Assembly (NCBI RefSeq): GCF_014635665.1
Contig: NZ_BMDG01000005.1
Location: 186,001-250,000, forward strand
DNA: 64,000 nt
Reading direction: 5' to 3'
From: Isoptericola cucumis
GTDB lineage: Bacteria > Actinomycetota > Actinomycetes > Actinomycetales > Cellulomonadaceae
Shown: one piece after another, positions 52,316 through 61,300 of the stretch
Numbering within the stretch: the stretch's first letter is position 1
Layout: each line of letters opens with the position of its first letter
Translations under genes and position numbers: made by a program
Notes under the pieces: generated by a model
Told to the model about the DNA's origin: nothing
Database searches by the model: none
The model's input: the letters and a program-made list of their open reading frames with translations, nothing else

Positions 52316-54637
52316 TCACGCGGCGACCCGCTCGACGATCCCCTCGGGCAGCGACCGGGAGTGGACGACGACGAGCCGCTGGGTCGGACGGGTCATGGCG
52401 ACGTAGAGGTCGGACGCCCCGCCGTCCCCGTCGACGACGGCCGCCGGCTCCACCAGGACGACGGCGTCGAACTCGAGACCCTTCGCGGAGCGCGGGTCCA
52501 GCACGAGCAGCTGCGCGTCCTCCGGGCGCTGCGCGAGCAGGCGCTCGGCCTCGGGCTGACCGAGCGCCTCGGGCAGGGCCGCCGCCAGGGCGTCGCTCAG
52601 CCCGGTGACGCGGTCCGCCGCGGCGATCACGGCGACCCGGCCGGAGCCGTCGGCCGCGACGAAGGTGCGCGCCACCGCGGTCGCCTGGGCGACGGCCTCC
52701 CCGGCGAGCCCGGGATGCCCGGAACCGGCGGCCGGCGCCACACGCGTCAGCTCCAGCGAGCCGTCCACCTGACGGGCCGCCGTCAGCGGCGACGTCGGCA
52801 GGCCGGCCGCCGCGGCCATGCGCTGCGCGGCGTCCGCGACCTCCGCCGGGGTGCGGTAGCTCACGGTGAGCTCCTCCAGCCGCCACGACCCGCGCAGCAC
52901 GGGGTCGAGCGCCTCGGCCCACGACCGCGCCCCGGCGGCCGACGACGTCTGCGCGACGTCGCCCACGACGGTCATCGAGCGGGTCGGGACCCGGCGCACG
53001 AGGGCGCGCCAGGCCATGGGGGACAGCTCCTGTGCCTCGTCGACCACGACGTGCCCGTACGTCCAGGACCGGTCCGTGGCGGCCCGTTCCGCCGTGGTCA
53101 GCCGCGGCCCCGTGGTCTCGAAGCGGGCGGCGAGGGTCTCGGCGTCGACGAGCCCGCCGCCGGCGCCGGTGGACTGCAGGACGGACCGTGCGTACTCCAG
53201 CTCGGCCGCCCGCTCGGCCTCGCGGGCGCGGGCCTCGGCCCGGGCGAGCGAGTCGTCCTCGCCGAGCAGCTCCGCCGCCTCGTCGAGCAGCGGCACGTCG
53301 TCGTCGGTCCAGGGGGAGTCGGCCGGCCTGCGCAGCAGCTCGCGCTCGGCCGCGGTCAGCTCCGGCGCCGCCTCCGCGAGGCGGTGGGGCTTGGCGAACA
53401 GGTCCGAGACGAGCCGCTGGGGGGTGAGCGGGAACCAGGCGAGGTTGAGGGCGACGCGCACCTCGCGGTGGGCGCGCAGGTCCTCGGTCACCATCGAGAC
53501 GTCCTCGGGCGTCAGCTCGCTGTCGACGTCCGCGCGGTACTGGTCCACCAGCTTCGACAGCATCTCGCGCACGAAGACCGGCCGCGCCTCGTTGTGCGGC
53601 TTGTGGCTGCGGCGCGCGCGGGCGATCGCGTCGCGCACGTCGCGCCGGCGGATCACGTAGTCGTGGCCCTCGACGCGCACCGGCAGGTCCGCGGCGGGAA
53701 CCCGCTCGCGGGCGCGCACGGCCCGGCGGACGACGTCCCGCCAGAGCAGCCGCCCCTTGATCTCGGCGACCGCCGGACGCTCCGTCGCGGTGGCCCGCAC
53801 CCCGGGCACGAGCTCGCCGATGGTCGTGGCCACGACGCCCGTCTCACCGAGCGACGGGAGCACCTGGTCGATGTAGCGCAGGAACGCGCGGCTGGGTCCG
53901 ACGAGGAGCACGCCGCTGCGCTCCAGCAGGCGGCGGTGGGCGTACAGGAGGTAGGCCGCGCGGTGCAGCGCGACGGCGGTCTTGCCCGTGCCCGGCCCGC
54001 CCTGCACGACGAGCGCGCCGGCGAGGTCGGCCCGGATGATGCGGTCCTGCTCCGCCTGGATGGTCGCGACGATGTCGGTCATGCGGCCGGTGCGCCGGCT
54101 CGCCAGGGAGGCCAGGAGCGCGCCCTCGCCCGACAGGGAGGACGCGGCGAGGACGCCGTCGCCGTCCGGGACGCCCCCGCCGTCGTCCGCGAGGGCGTCG
54201 AGGTCGAGGACCTCGTCCTCGACGCCGGTGACGGACCGCCGCTGGGTCACGAGGTGCCGCCGCCGGCGGACGTCGCCCGGGTGCAGCGCCGTGGCGCGGT
54301 AGAACGCGGTGGCGGCGGGGGCGCGCCAGTCGGTCAGCAGCGAGCGGTGCTCGTCGTCGGCGAGGCCGATCCGGCCCACGTACCGGGTGGTGGCGTCGGA
54401 GAGGTCGAGGCGGCCGAAGACGAGGCGGTCCTCGACCGCGTCGAGCTGGGCCGCACGGTCCTCGTACAGGGTCGCGAAGGCGTCCCGCTCGCTGCGGTTC
54501 TGCGGCGTCCCGACCGAGCCCTCCCGCCGGACCGCGGCGAGGCGTGCCCGGGTCGAGGCCCGCAGCTCGTCCAGCCGGTCGTAGAGGCGGTCGACCACCG
54601 CCTGCTCGCGTACCAGCTCGTCCTGCCTGCCCGCCAC
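52316..54637 (-). CDS. helD: HelD-like superfamily 1 helicase
   Basis: 773 residues. A coiled-coil N-terminus (VDRLYDRLDELRASTRARLAAV) precedes a UvrD-like core with Walker A GGPGTGKT (213-220), and the C-terminal UvrD_C_2 region with VLDPRSAKGLEFDAVVLVEP and YVAMTRPTQRLVVVH. HelD binds RNA polymerase in its primary and secondary channels and removes it from DNA; related HelR proteins of actinomycetes protect RNA polymerase from rifampicin. Start GTG 54637, with GGGAGG close upstream. The window cannot tell whether this is HelR. Confidence 0.92.
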   Translation of the reverse strand: MAGRQDELVREQAVVDRLYDRLDELRASTRARLAAVRREGSVGTPQNRSERDAFATLYEDRAAQLDAVEDRLVFGRLDLSDATTRYVGRIGLADDEHRSLLTDWRAPAATAFYRATALHPGDVRRRRHLVTQRRSVTGVEDEVLDLDALADDGGGVPDGDGVLAASSLSGEGALLASLASRRTGRMTDIVATIQAEQDRIIRADLAGALVVQGGPGTGKTAVALHRAAYLLYAHRRLLERSGVLLVGPSRAFLRYIDQVLPSLGETGVVATTIGELVPGVRATATERPAVAEIKGRLLWRDVVRRAVRARERVPAADLPVRVEGHDYVIRRRDVRDAIARARRSHKPHNEARPVFVREMLSKLVDQYRADVDSELTPEDVSMVTEDLRAHREVRVALNLAWFPLTPQRLVSDLFAKPHRLAEAAPELTAAERELLRRPADSPWTDDDVPLLDEAAELLGEDDSLARAEARAREAERAAELEYARSVLQSTGAGGGLVDAETLAARFETTGPRLTTAERAATDRSWTYGHVVVDEAQELSPMAWRALVRRVPTRSMTVVGDVAQTSSAAGARSWAEALDPVLRGSWRLEELTVSYRTPAEVADAAQRMAAAAGLPTSPLTAARQVDGSLELTRVAPAAGSGHPGLAGEAVAQATAVARTFVAADGSGRVAVIAAADRVTGLSDALAAALPEALGQPEAERLLAQRPEDAQLLVLDPRSAKGLEFDAVVLVEPAAVVDGDGGASDLYVAMTRPTQRLVVVHSRSLPEGIVERVAA

Positions 54638-54794
54638 GCATCCTCCCTGCGTCCCTGGTGGTCGTGCCCGGTGGTGCCGCGGCGCGCGCGGCGCGCCGGT
54701 GCGGCCGACCATCATTGCAGACGCCGGGGTGCCCGTGGGACCGTCGCGGGCGACGCGCCGGGCCTGCCCCTGCCCCCGCGAGGCCGTGCCGGGC

Positions 54795-54800
54795 TAGGAT
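54795..54800 (+). promoter_or_regulatory. -10 element of the signalling cassette
   Basis: TAGGAT, 7 bases before ATG 54808, which has no binding site. Confidence 0.5.
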
Positions 54801-54807
54801 CGCCGCC

Positions 54808-56193
54808 ATGAGCAGCGGCGACGTCCTGCAGACCGGGTCCGAGGACCCGGCCGAGGACGTGGTGGCGGTCGTCCTTCTCGTCGAGGACGACGACGCGGAC
54901 GCCCTGCTGGTCACCGAGCTGCTCGACGACGCGGGCGTCGAGGTGGAGCTGCGCCGGGCGCGCACCGTCGCCGAGGCGGAGGAAGCGCTGGACATGCCGG
55001 GCCCCGTCGGCTCCGTGGACTGCGTGCTGCTCGACCTGGGTCTGCCGGACGCCGTGGGGCTCACGACCGTGCAGCGCCTGCGGGCCGTCGCCGAGCGCGC
55101 GTGGGACCTGCCGGCGCTCGTGGTGCTCACCGGTCACGCCGGCGTCGACCAAGGGTTGGCGGCGGTCGCCGCGGGGGCGGACGACTACCTGGTCAAGGGG
55201 GAGACGGACTCGGGCCTGCTGGGCCGCTCCCTGCGCTACGCGCTCCAGCGGCGGCGCTCGGCGGCCCAGCAGCGAGCCCTGTACCGCAGCGAGGTGCGGG
55301 CCGAGGAGACGGCGCGGCTGGAGCGCGCGCTGCTCCCCACGCCGCTGGTGACCGACGACAAGGTGTCGGTGATGGTCGGCTACCTGCCGGGTGGCGGCGG
55401 CCTCCTCGGCGGGGACTTCTTCGACACGGTCGAGCGCGCCGACGGCACGGTGCTGTCCGTGGTGGGCGACGTCGCGGGCCACGGGCCGGACGAGGCCGCG
55501 CTGGGCGCGACCCTGCGCACGGCGTGGCGCACGCTCGTGCTCACGGGCACGTCGCCGCAGGACATCCTCGGGCACCTCGAGCGGGTGCTGGTCACGGAGC
55601 GCGCCCGGCCCGAGGTCTTCGTCACCCTGTGCCAGGTCGTGGTGGCGCCCGACCGCGGGTCCGTCGACGTCTACCTCGCGGGGCACCTGCCGCCGCTGCT
55701 GATCACGGGACCGGTCGGGCAGGTGCGGTGCGACGCGTTGCCGCCGACCCGTCGTGGCCGGGCGCTCGGGGTGCCGGTGGACGGCGGGTGGGAGCCCGAC
55801 CGGGTCCGGCTGGACGGGCCCTTCGCCCTCATGGTCTACACCGACGGGCTCGTGGAGGCCGAGGTCGCGGCGGCCGAGGTGGACGGGCTCGGCAAGGACG
55901 CGGTCGGCCTCGCCACCATGCGCGCCGCCGAGCCGGGCGCCATCGGGCCGCTGCGCGAGCGGGTGCCCCGGCTGGGGCAGTCGGGCCTGCACGCGCTCGT
56001 CAGCGACGACCTGCAGCGCCACGGCATCGTCGGGGTCGTGGAGCGGGTGCTGCGCCAGGTGCGCGTGCTGCACGGCGGGCCGCTCACCGACGACGCGGCC
56101 GTCCTCGTCGTCGGGTGGACGGGGCGCGACAACGACATCGTCGGCGAGCGCTCGTCGATGCTCGCCGACTCGGCCGAGTGGGCCAGGGCATGA
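54808..56193 (+). CDS. Receiver-PP2C (RsbU-type) protein phosphatase
   Basis: 461 residues. N-terminal receiver domain with acidic cluster EDDDADAL, phosphoacceptor D76 (LLDLGLPD) and K130 (YLVKGE). A helical linker leads to a SpoIIE/RsbU PP2C domain: GGDFFDT (D203), VVGDVAGHGPDE, MVYTDGLVEA and the C-terminal LTDDAAVLVV. This kind of protein dephosphorylates anti-sigma-factor antagonists after phosphorylation of the receiver. The ~60 residues between TDGLVEA and LTDD are longer than usual. The ATGA overlap with the kinase gene means translational coupling. Confidence 0.93.
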   Translation: MSSGDVLQTGSEDPAEDVVAVVLLVEDDDADALLVTELLDDAGVEVELRRARTVAEAEEALDMPGPVGSVDCVLLDLGLPDAVGLTTVQRLRAVAERAWDLPALVVLTGHAGVDQGLAAVAAGADDYLVKGETDSGLLGRSLRYALQRRRSAAQQRALYRSEVRAEETARLERALLPTPLVTDDKVSVMVGYLPGGGGLLGGDFFDTVERADGTVLSVVGDVAGHGPDEAALGATLRTAWRTLVLTGTSPQDILGHLERVLVTERARPEVFVTLCQVVVAPDRGSVDVYLAGHLPPLLITGPVGQVRCDALPPTRRGRALGVPVDGGWEPDRVRLDGPFALMVYTDGLVEAEVAAAEVDGLGKDAVGLATMRAAEPGAIGPLRERVPRLGQSGLHALVSDDLQRHGIVGVVERVLRQVRVLHGGPLTDDAAVLVVGWTGRDNDIVGERSSMLADSAEWARA

Positions 56194-57497
56194 GCCGCCC
56201 GCGCGCGCTGCGCGACGTCGTCGGCCGCCTGCTGCTGTTCGCCGGCACGGTGCTCCTGCTCGCCCTGGCGGTCGCGCTGGTCGCGGTCCAGCGGTCGCTC
56301 GCGCTCCTGCACGACGACGCCGCGGACGTCGCGATCGACGCCGCGCGCGCGTGGAACCAGACCCTCCTGGTCGTGGTGCTGGTCCTCGTCCTGCTCGTCG
56401 CGCTCATGGGCTGGGTCACGTGGCGCGGCGTGCAGCGGCGCGTCGCGGACCCGGTCGCCCGGCTCGCGGCGTCGGTGCGGGAGGCGAGCACCGGTGCGCA
56501 CGACCACGAGATCCGCGTCGAGGTGCCCGACGGGACGACGGGGGAGGTGGCGGGCGAGATCGTCGCGCTCGCGGCCGACGTCGAGCACATGCGCCGCGAG
56601 CTGGTGCAGCAGGTCGCCGAGGTGCGGCAGTCGCACGCCGAGACGGAGAGCGCGCGAGCCCAGGTGGCCGCCCAGGCCCGCGAGCTCGCGAGGTCCAACA
56701 CCGAGCTGGAGCGGTCCAACCGGGACCTGGAGCAGTTCGCGTACGTGGCGTCGCACGACCTCCAGGAGCCGCTGCGCAAGGTCGCGTCCTTCACCCAGCT
56801 GCTGCAGAAGCGCTACGGCGACCGCCTGGACGAGCGGGCCGACCAGTACATCGAGTTCGCCGCGGACGGCGCCCGCCGGATGCAGCGCCTCATCCAGGAC
56901 CTGCTGAGCTTCTCGCGCGTGGGGCGCTCGGGCGCACCGCCGCAGGACGTCGACCTCGAGCGGGTGCTGGCACAGGTGCTGCACGACCTCGAGGAGCGGG
57001 TGCTCGAGGCGGGCGCCCGCGTCACGCACGACCCGCTGCCCGTGGTGCGCGGTGAGCCGGCGCTGATCGCCATGCTGGTCACCAACGTCGTCGGCAACGG
57101 GCTGAAGTTCCGTGACCCGCAGCGCGAGCCGCACCTGCACCTCTCGGCCCGGTGGGTGGGCGATGCCGAGGCGGACCGGGCGGCGGGCGGCCACGACAAG
57201 CTCGGCAACCTCGACGGACCGGAGGGACCCGGCGCCTGGGAGATCTCGTGCACGGACAACGGGATCGGGATCGACCCCCAGTACGCGGAGCGGGTCTTCG
57301 TCATCTTCCAGCGGCTGCACCCGAAGGAGGTGTACTCGGGCACGGGCATCGGCCTCGCGCTGGTCAAGCGGGTGGTCGAGCACCACGGCGGACGGGTCTG
57401 GCTGGAGCCGGCACCCGAAGGAGGGACGACCGTGCGGTGGACCCTACCGCCGGCGGGCGCGGGGCCAGACGAGGCGACCGGGGCCCGGGTCGGGTAG
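56190..57497 (+). CDS. Membrane sensor histidine kinase
   Basis: 435 residues. Two membrane helices (about 13-34 and 58-77) enclose only a ~25-residue outside loop. HAMP-like segment and a coiled coil of repeated ELERSN follow, then the H-box [13 protein letters not shown] with phospho-acceptor H189 (phytochrome-like kinase type) and an ATPase domain: N in [22 protein letters not shown] and [18 protein letters not shown]. It is likely to phosphorylate the receivers of the two flanking genes. The very small outside loop argues for a membrane or cytoplasmic cue. Confidence 0.94.
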   Translation: MSRPRALRDVVGRLLLFAGTVLLLALAVALVAVQRSLALLHDDAADVAIDAARAWNQTLLVVVLVLVLLVALMGWVTWRGVQRRVADPVARLAASVREASTGAHDHEIRVEVPDGTTGEVAGEIVALAADVEHMRRELVQQVAEVRQSHAETESARAQVAAQARELARSNTELERSNRDLEQFAYVASHDLQEPLRKVASFTQLLQKRYGDRLDERADQYIEFAADGARRMQRLIQDLLSFSRVGRSGAPPQDVDLERVLAQVLHDLEERVLEAGARVTHDPLPVVRGEPALIAMLVTNVVGNGLKFRDPQREPHLHLSARWVGDAEADRAAGGHDKLGNLDGPEGPGAWEISCTDNGIGIDPQYAERVFVIFQRLHPKEVYSGTGIGLALVKRVVEHHGGRVWLEPAPEGGTTVRWTLPPAGAGPDEATGARVG

Positions 57498-57598
57498 GGT
57501 CGTCACACGTCGCTGACCTGGGAAGATGCGTCCGGTACACCGCGGACGGGGGACGGCGGCACCGCCGACCGGGCGGACGACGAAGGGCAGGAGCGCGC

Positions 57599-58039
57599 AT
57601 GACGGACGAGCAGGCGGGGATCGAGGTCCTCCTCGTGGAGGACGACCCGGGCGACGTGCTCATGACCCGGGAGGCGTTCGACGAGCACAAGGTCGTCAAC
57701 CGCCTGTCGGTGGTCGCCGACGGGGTGAGCGCGATGGAGTTCCTGCGCCAGGAGGGCGAGCACGCCGGAGCCCCGACGCCGGACCTCATCCTGCTCGACC
57801 TCAACCTGCCGCGGATGGACGGGCGCGAGGTGCTGGCGGCGGTCAAGGCCGACGAGCGGCTCAAGCACATCCCCGTCGTCGTCCTCACGACGTCGGAGGC
57901 GGAGGAGGACGTGCTGCGGTCGTACTCGCTGCACGCCAACGCCTACGTGACCAAGCCGGTGGACTTCGAGCGGTTCATCCAGGTGGTCCGCCAGATCGAC
58001 GACTTCTTCGTGACGGTGGTCCGGCTCCCGCGCCACTGA
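57599..58039 (+). CDS. Stand-alone receiver domain protein (Rcp1-like)
   Basis: 146 residues. E13-D14-D15... acidic pocket [10 protein letters not shown], phosphoacceptor D67 ([11 protein letters not shown]), T97 and S99 (VVLTTSE), K119 ([11 protein letters not shown]). No output domain. Closest in kind to Rcp1-like receivers that pair with phytochrome-type kinases and pass or absorb phosphate. ATG 57599 is preceded by GGCAGGAG, 102 bases after the kinase, so it can be expressed at a different level. Confidence 0.93.
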   Translation: MTDEQAGIEVLLVEDDPGDVLMTREAFDEHKVVNRLSVVADGVSAMEFLRQEGEHAGAPTPDLILLDLNLPRMDGREVLAAVKADERLKHIPVVVLTTSEAEEDVLRSYSLHANAYVTKPVDFERFIQVVRQIDDFFVTVVRLPRH

Positions 58040-58054
58040 CGCCGGTCGGGAAAC

Positions 58055-58096
58055 GTCCGGGCGGGCGTCGGGACAGGTCCGGGCGGGCGGTCGGGA
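58055..58096. repeat. Two ~19-base direct repeats between the receiver gene and PAC2
   Basis: TCCGGGCGGGC-GTCGGGA occurs at 58056-58073 and, with one extra base, at 58078-58096. It does not form a strong hairpin. It lies in the 180-base gap before the PAC2 start. Confidence 0.55.
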
Positions 58097-58218
58097 AGGA
58101 TCCGGCCGCCCGTGCGGTTGTCGCCTGAGTGGGCACGAAGCCCGCCGGCACGGAGCCGGCCGCGCGAGGCGCGGCCGCCGGGGCCGACGCAGGAGCTCGA
58201 CGCGAGGAGGACGGGGCG

Positions 58219-59163
58219 TTGCTGGACCCGCGGGGGATCTACGAGATCGACGAGGACGCGGTCGCGCGCACGGGGCTCGACGCCCGGGGAGAGGCCCGGG
58301 GAGACCAGGGCGCCGCCGGCCCGGTGCTGCTGCACGCCGTGGGCGGTTTCGTGGACGCCGGTGCCGCCGGTGAGACGGCGGTCGAGCACCTGGTGTCCGA
58401 GCTGGAGGTGACGCGCATCGCGACCTTCGACGTCGACCAGCTGCTCGACTACCGCTCGAAGCGCGCCGTGATGACGTTCGACGCCGACCGTTGGTCCGCG
58501 TACGACGAGCCGTTCCTGGCGGTCGACCACCTGGTCGACCCCGAGGGCACGGCCTTCCTGCTGCTCCACGGCGCCGAGCCGGACCTGCAGTGGGAGCGGG
58601 TGGTCGCCGCGGTGCGCTCGCTCGTGGAGCGGTTCGGCGTCTCGCTCACGGTCGGGTTCCACGGCATCCCGATGGGCGTGCCGCACACCCGGCCCCTGAC
58701 GCTGACGGCGCACGGCACCCGGCCGGGGCTGGTGGAGGACTACACGTCGTTCCTGGGCACCGTCCGCGTGCCGGGCTCGTTGCCGGCGCTGCTCGAGCTG
58801 CGCCTCGGCGAGGCGGGTCACGACGCGCTCGGGTTCACGGTCCACGTCCCGCACTACCTCGCCCAGTCGCGGTACGCCCCGGCGGCCGTGGTGGCGCTCC
58901 AGCACGTCGAGCGCGCCACGGGCCTCGACCTCGCGACCGGTGGCCTCGCGGCCGCGGCCGCCGACACCACCCTCGAGGTGGAGAAGCAGGTCGGCGAGTC
59001 GTCCGAGGTCGCGGCGGTGGTCCGGGCGCTCGAGGAGCAGTACGACGCGTTCACCCGGTCGGTCGGCCGCCCGAGCCTGCTCGCCGAGCAGGCGCCCATG
59101 CCGACGGCGGACGAGCTGGGGGCGGAGTTCGAGCGGTTCCTCGCCCAGCAGGGCGACGACTGA
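58219..59163 (+). CDS. PAC2 family protein
   Basis: 314 residues with the PAC2 fold, related to proteasome assembly chaperone 2 but in bacteria of unknown role. AVGGFVDAGAAGETAVEHLV, TFDVDQLLDYRSKRAVMTFD and GIPMGVPHTRP are conserved family blocks. The start is uncertain: TTG 58219 has GAGGAGG 8 bases upstream, while the longer frame from GTG 58129 adds a low-complexity alanine/glycine stretch and no binding site. No proteasome gene is in this window. It is followed by the cspA leader. Confidence 0.85.
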   Translation: MLDPRGIYEIDEDAVARTGLDARGEARGDQGAAGPVLLHAVGGFVDAGAAGETAVEHLVSELEVTRIATFDVDQLLDYRSKRAVMTFDADRWSAYDEPFLAVDHLVDPEGTAFLLLHGAEPDLQWERVVAAVRSLVERFGVSLTVGFHGIPMGVPHTRPLTLTAHGTRPGLVEDYTSFLGTVRVPGSLPALLELRLGEAGHDALGFTVHVPHYLAQSRYAPAAVVALQHVERATGLDLATGGLAAAAADTTLEVEKQVGESSEVAAVVRALEEQYDAFTRSVGRPSLLAEQAPMPTADELGAEFERFLAQQGDD

Positions 59164-59394
59164 ACGTCGTCTGCCCGGGTTCCTGAACTCGCCGGCCGGA
59201 TAGCGCCGACGTGAACGCACCGACCTGACCGCACCGACAGGAGAATGCCGACAATCTGTGGCATACCCGTGTGGTCCGTGCCACACTGTCGGCGTTGCAA
59301 CGGCATCACCGCGCAGCGCGACGGCAGCCACTTGCAGCGACGGGCTGCCGGCCGGTGTGCTCGTGACTGGTGGACGGAAGGTCGAAGGATCAGC
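59164..59394 (+). promoter_or_regulatory. cspA 5' leader with two stem-loops
   Basis: About 230 bases before the cold-shock gene. Dyads TGTGGCA/TGCCACA (59257-59263, 59279-59285) and CGGCAGCC/GGCTGCCG (59322-59329, 59343-59350) are seen. AT-richer around ATGCCGACAATCTG, a likely promoter. Long structured leaders regulate cspA genes by temperature in other bacteria; here this is inference. Confidence 0.45.
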
Positions 59395-59598
59395 ATGGCG
59401 CAGGGATCTGTGAAGTGGTTCAACTCCGAGAAGGGCTACGGCTTCATCGCGCAGGACGACGGCGGCGCCGACGTCTTCGTGCACTACTCGGCGATCCAGA
59501 CGCAGGGGTACCGCACCCTCGACGAGGCCCAGCGGGTGGAGTTCGATATCACCCAGGGGCCGAAGGGGCCGCAGGCGGAGCAGGTCGTCCCGCTCTGA
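59395..59598 (+). CDS. cspA: Cold-shock domain protein
   Basis: 67 residues, a single OB-fold nucleic-acid-binding domain. RNP1 [12 protein letters not shown] and RNP2 [10 protein letters not shown] are intact. Binds single-stranded RNA/DNA and melts mRNA structure at low temperature or in stationary phase. GAAGGA lies 5 bases before the ATG. Followed by a strong terminator, so it is a single-gene unit. Confidence 0.97.
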   Translation: MAQGSVKWFNSEKGYGFIAQDDGGADVFVHYSAIQTQGYRTLDEAQRVEFDITQGPKGPQAEQVVPL

Positions 59599-59610
59599 CG
59601 CCCCCGGTAG

Positions 59611-59651
59611 GACGAAGGGCCGTGACCCGGACCGGGTCGCGGCCCTTCGTC
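59611..59651. terminator. Long hairpin behind cspA
   Basis: GACGAAGGGCCGTGACCC (59611-59628) pairs with 59634-59651 with one G-U pair and a short loop. No T-run. It serves cspA and the convergent spermidine-synthase-like gene. Confidence 0.85.
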
Positions 59652-59703
59652 GTGCCCGGGCCGAGCGCCTCGCGCTCGGTTCCCCGTTCTCCGTGCGCCG
59701 CTG

Positions 59704-60681
59704 TCAGTGGCCCGCGGACGGCGCCGGGAGCCCCGCGAAGCGCGTCACGTCGCCGCCGGCCAGGAGCTGTGCCGGCACGGCGAGGGAGCGCAGGGCGCGC
59801 ACGACCGCTGGTGCGGCGAGGTCCAGCCCCGGCTCCGCGTCCACCGGTGCGCCGCGACCGTCCGTGGCGTCGGCCGGGTCGCCCTCCGGCCCGGGGTCGG
59901 CGTCGCCGGCGGGCGCACGTACCGCGGCCAGCACGACGTTGCCGTAGCGCCGGCCCTTGAGCACCCCCGGCTCGGCGACGGCGGCGAGCCTGCCGGCGTC
60001 GGCGGCGTCGGCCCCGAAGACGCCGGCGAGCGTCGCGACCTCGCGGCGGGCGAGGCTCAGCGGCGGCCGGTCGGCGCAGTTCGCCAGCAGCACCCCGCCG
60101 GGCCGCAGGGCGCGGTGCGCGGCGTGCGCGAACGCGGCGTCGGCGAGGTGGTCGGGTGTGCGGTCGCCGGCGAACACGTCGCGCACGACGACGTCGAACG
60201 ACGCCGGGCGCACGGAGGCCAGCGCCCGGCCGGCGTCGTCGGCCCGCAGCCGCAGGGCCGGGGAGCGCGGCAGGTCGAACCACTCGCGCACCAGGGCCAG
60301 CAGCCGGGCGTCGATGTCCACGCCGAGCTGGCGCGAGCCGGGGCGTTCGTGCTCGACGTGCCGGGCGAGGGCGCACCCGGCGGCGCCGAGGTGCAGCACC
60401 CGCAGGGGCCCGCCCGGCATGGCGGCCAGGACGGCGGCCATCTGCTGCATGTACTCGAAGGCGAGGAAGCCGGGGTCGTCGAGGTCGAGTGCCGAGCTGG
60501 GCACGCCGTTGACGTGCAGCGTCACCAGGTGCGGCCGGTCCGGGTCGCGCTCGACGCTTGCCGATCCGGTGTCGATGGCGACGGCTCCGGCGGGAAGTGT
60601 CGGTGCCTCGCGCGATCCTGGGTGACGTCGGCCGGGACGGCGTTGCGCGCGTGCGGCGCCGGAGCGGGAGGTGCGGGGCAT
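59704..60681 (-). CDS. Spermidine synthase-like SAM-dependent protein
   Basis: 325 residues. A Rossmann SAM/dcSAM-binding core typical of polyamine synthases: LRVLHLGAAGCALARHV (motif I), LGVDIDARLLALVREWF, FDVVVRDVFAGDRTPDH. The aspartates of the aminopropyl-transfer site (D in VVRDVF) are kept, but gate residues differ, so the activity is unclear; actinobacterial relatives are often called fused or orphan spermidine synthases. Its start lies 45 bases from a perfect LexA box, but whether the box controls this gene is unknown. ATG 60681. Confidence 0.85.
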   Translation of the reverse strand: MPRTSRSGAARAQRRPGRRHPGSREAPTLPAGAVAIDTGSASVERDPDRPHLVTLHVNGVPSSALDLDDPGFLAFEYMQQMAAVLAAMPGGPLRVLHLGAAGCALARHVEHERPGSRQLGVDIDARLLALVREWFDLPRSPALRLRADDAGRALASVRPASFDVVVRDVFAGDRTPDHLADAAFAHAAHRALRPGGVLLANCADRPPLSLARREVATLAGVFGADAADAGRLAAVAEPGVLKGRRYGNVVLAAVRAPAGDADPGPEGDPADATDGRGAPVDAEPGLDLAAPAVVRALRSLAVPAQLLAGGDVTRFAGLPAPSAGH

Positions 60682-60725
60682 GGCACCAGTCTCCCTGCTC
60701 GGCGCCGGGCGAAGGATTGACAGGT

Positions 60726-60741
60726 TCGAACAGGTGTTCGA
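60726..60741. promoter_or_regulatory. LexA box upstream of HEPN-dinB
   Basis: TCGAACAGGTGTTCGA has a perfectly symmetric TCGAAC...GTTCGA dyad. It lies between the divergent spermidine-synthase-like gene and the HEPN gene, 44 bases before the latter. Confidence 0.93.
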
Positions 60742-60784
60742 CACTGGACGAGCGCGGGGGACCGCGGAGCACGGGAGGTGCACG

Positions 60785-61300
60785 ATGGCGGCTCGGACGA
60801 GGGCCCACGAGGTCCGGACACAGGCGCGTGCGTCGAACGGTGGGGCGGCGCCCCGCGGCTCCCGCACACCCACGGTCCGGCCGTGGCACGGGGTCGACCC
60901 GGAGGTGGCCCGCCTCCTGGCCCGTTCCGACCTCGAGCTGGCGGCCGCCACGGCCACCGACGACCCGGCGGAGCGGTTCGTGCACGCGCACCTGGCGGCG
61001 CTGCGGGCGGCGGCCGCGGTCGTCGCGCTGCGGGGCCGACCCTCGCCCCGGTCGGGCGCCCGGTCGGTGTGGGACATGCTCGCGCGCGTGGAGCCGGACC
61101 TGGCGACGTGGTCCGGGTACTTCGCGTCGGGGGCGCGGCTTCGGGCGGCCGTCGACGCCGGCCACGGCGAGCAGGTGGATGCCCGGCGGGCCGCGGAGCT
61201 CGTGGCCTGCGCGGAGGACTTCCGTGACGAGGTCGGCATCCTGGTCGACCCGGACGCCGGCTTCGCCCGTCCGCTCGACCTGACTCCGGCGGCGTCGTGA
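60785..61300 (+). CDS. SAV_6107 family HEPN domain protein
   Basis: 171 residues. A basic N-terminus (~40) then an all-helical HEPN domain (VARLLARSDLELAAATATDDPAERFVHAHLAALRAAAAV, and DFRDEVGILVDPDAGF). SAV_6107-type HEPN proteins are found near dinB in many actinobacteria. The classical HEPN ribonuclease motif R-x4-6-H in the last helix is not seen, so it may be non-catalytic. ATG 60785 follows GGGAGGTG. Its stop overlaps the dinB start (GTGA), so it is translated with an SOS polymerase. Confidence 0.9.
   Translation: MAARTRAHEVRTQARASNGGAAPRGSRTPTVRPWHGVDPEVARLLARSDLELAAATATDDPAERFVHAHLAALRAAAAVVALRGRPSPRSGARSVWDMLARVEPDLATWSGYFASGARLRAAVDAGHGEQVDARRAAELVACAEDFRDEVGILVDPDAGFARPLDLTPAAS

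Noticed and set aside
58219-59163. Evidence for a bacterial proteasome from the PAC2 gene
   Set aside because: PAC2 occurs in bacteria without proteasomes, and no prcAB, mpa or pup gene is in the window.
60785-61300. HEPN-MNT toxin-antitoxin module
   Set aside because: No nucleotidyltransferase partner and no clear HEPN ribonuclease motif; the neighbour is dinB.
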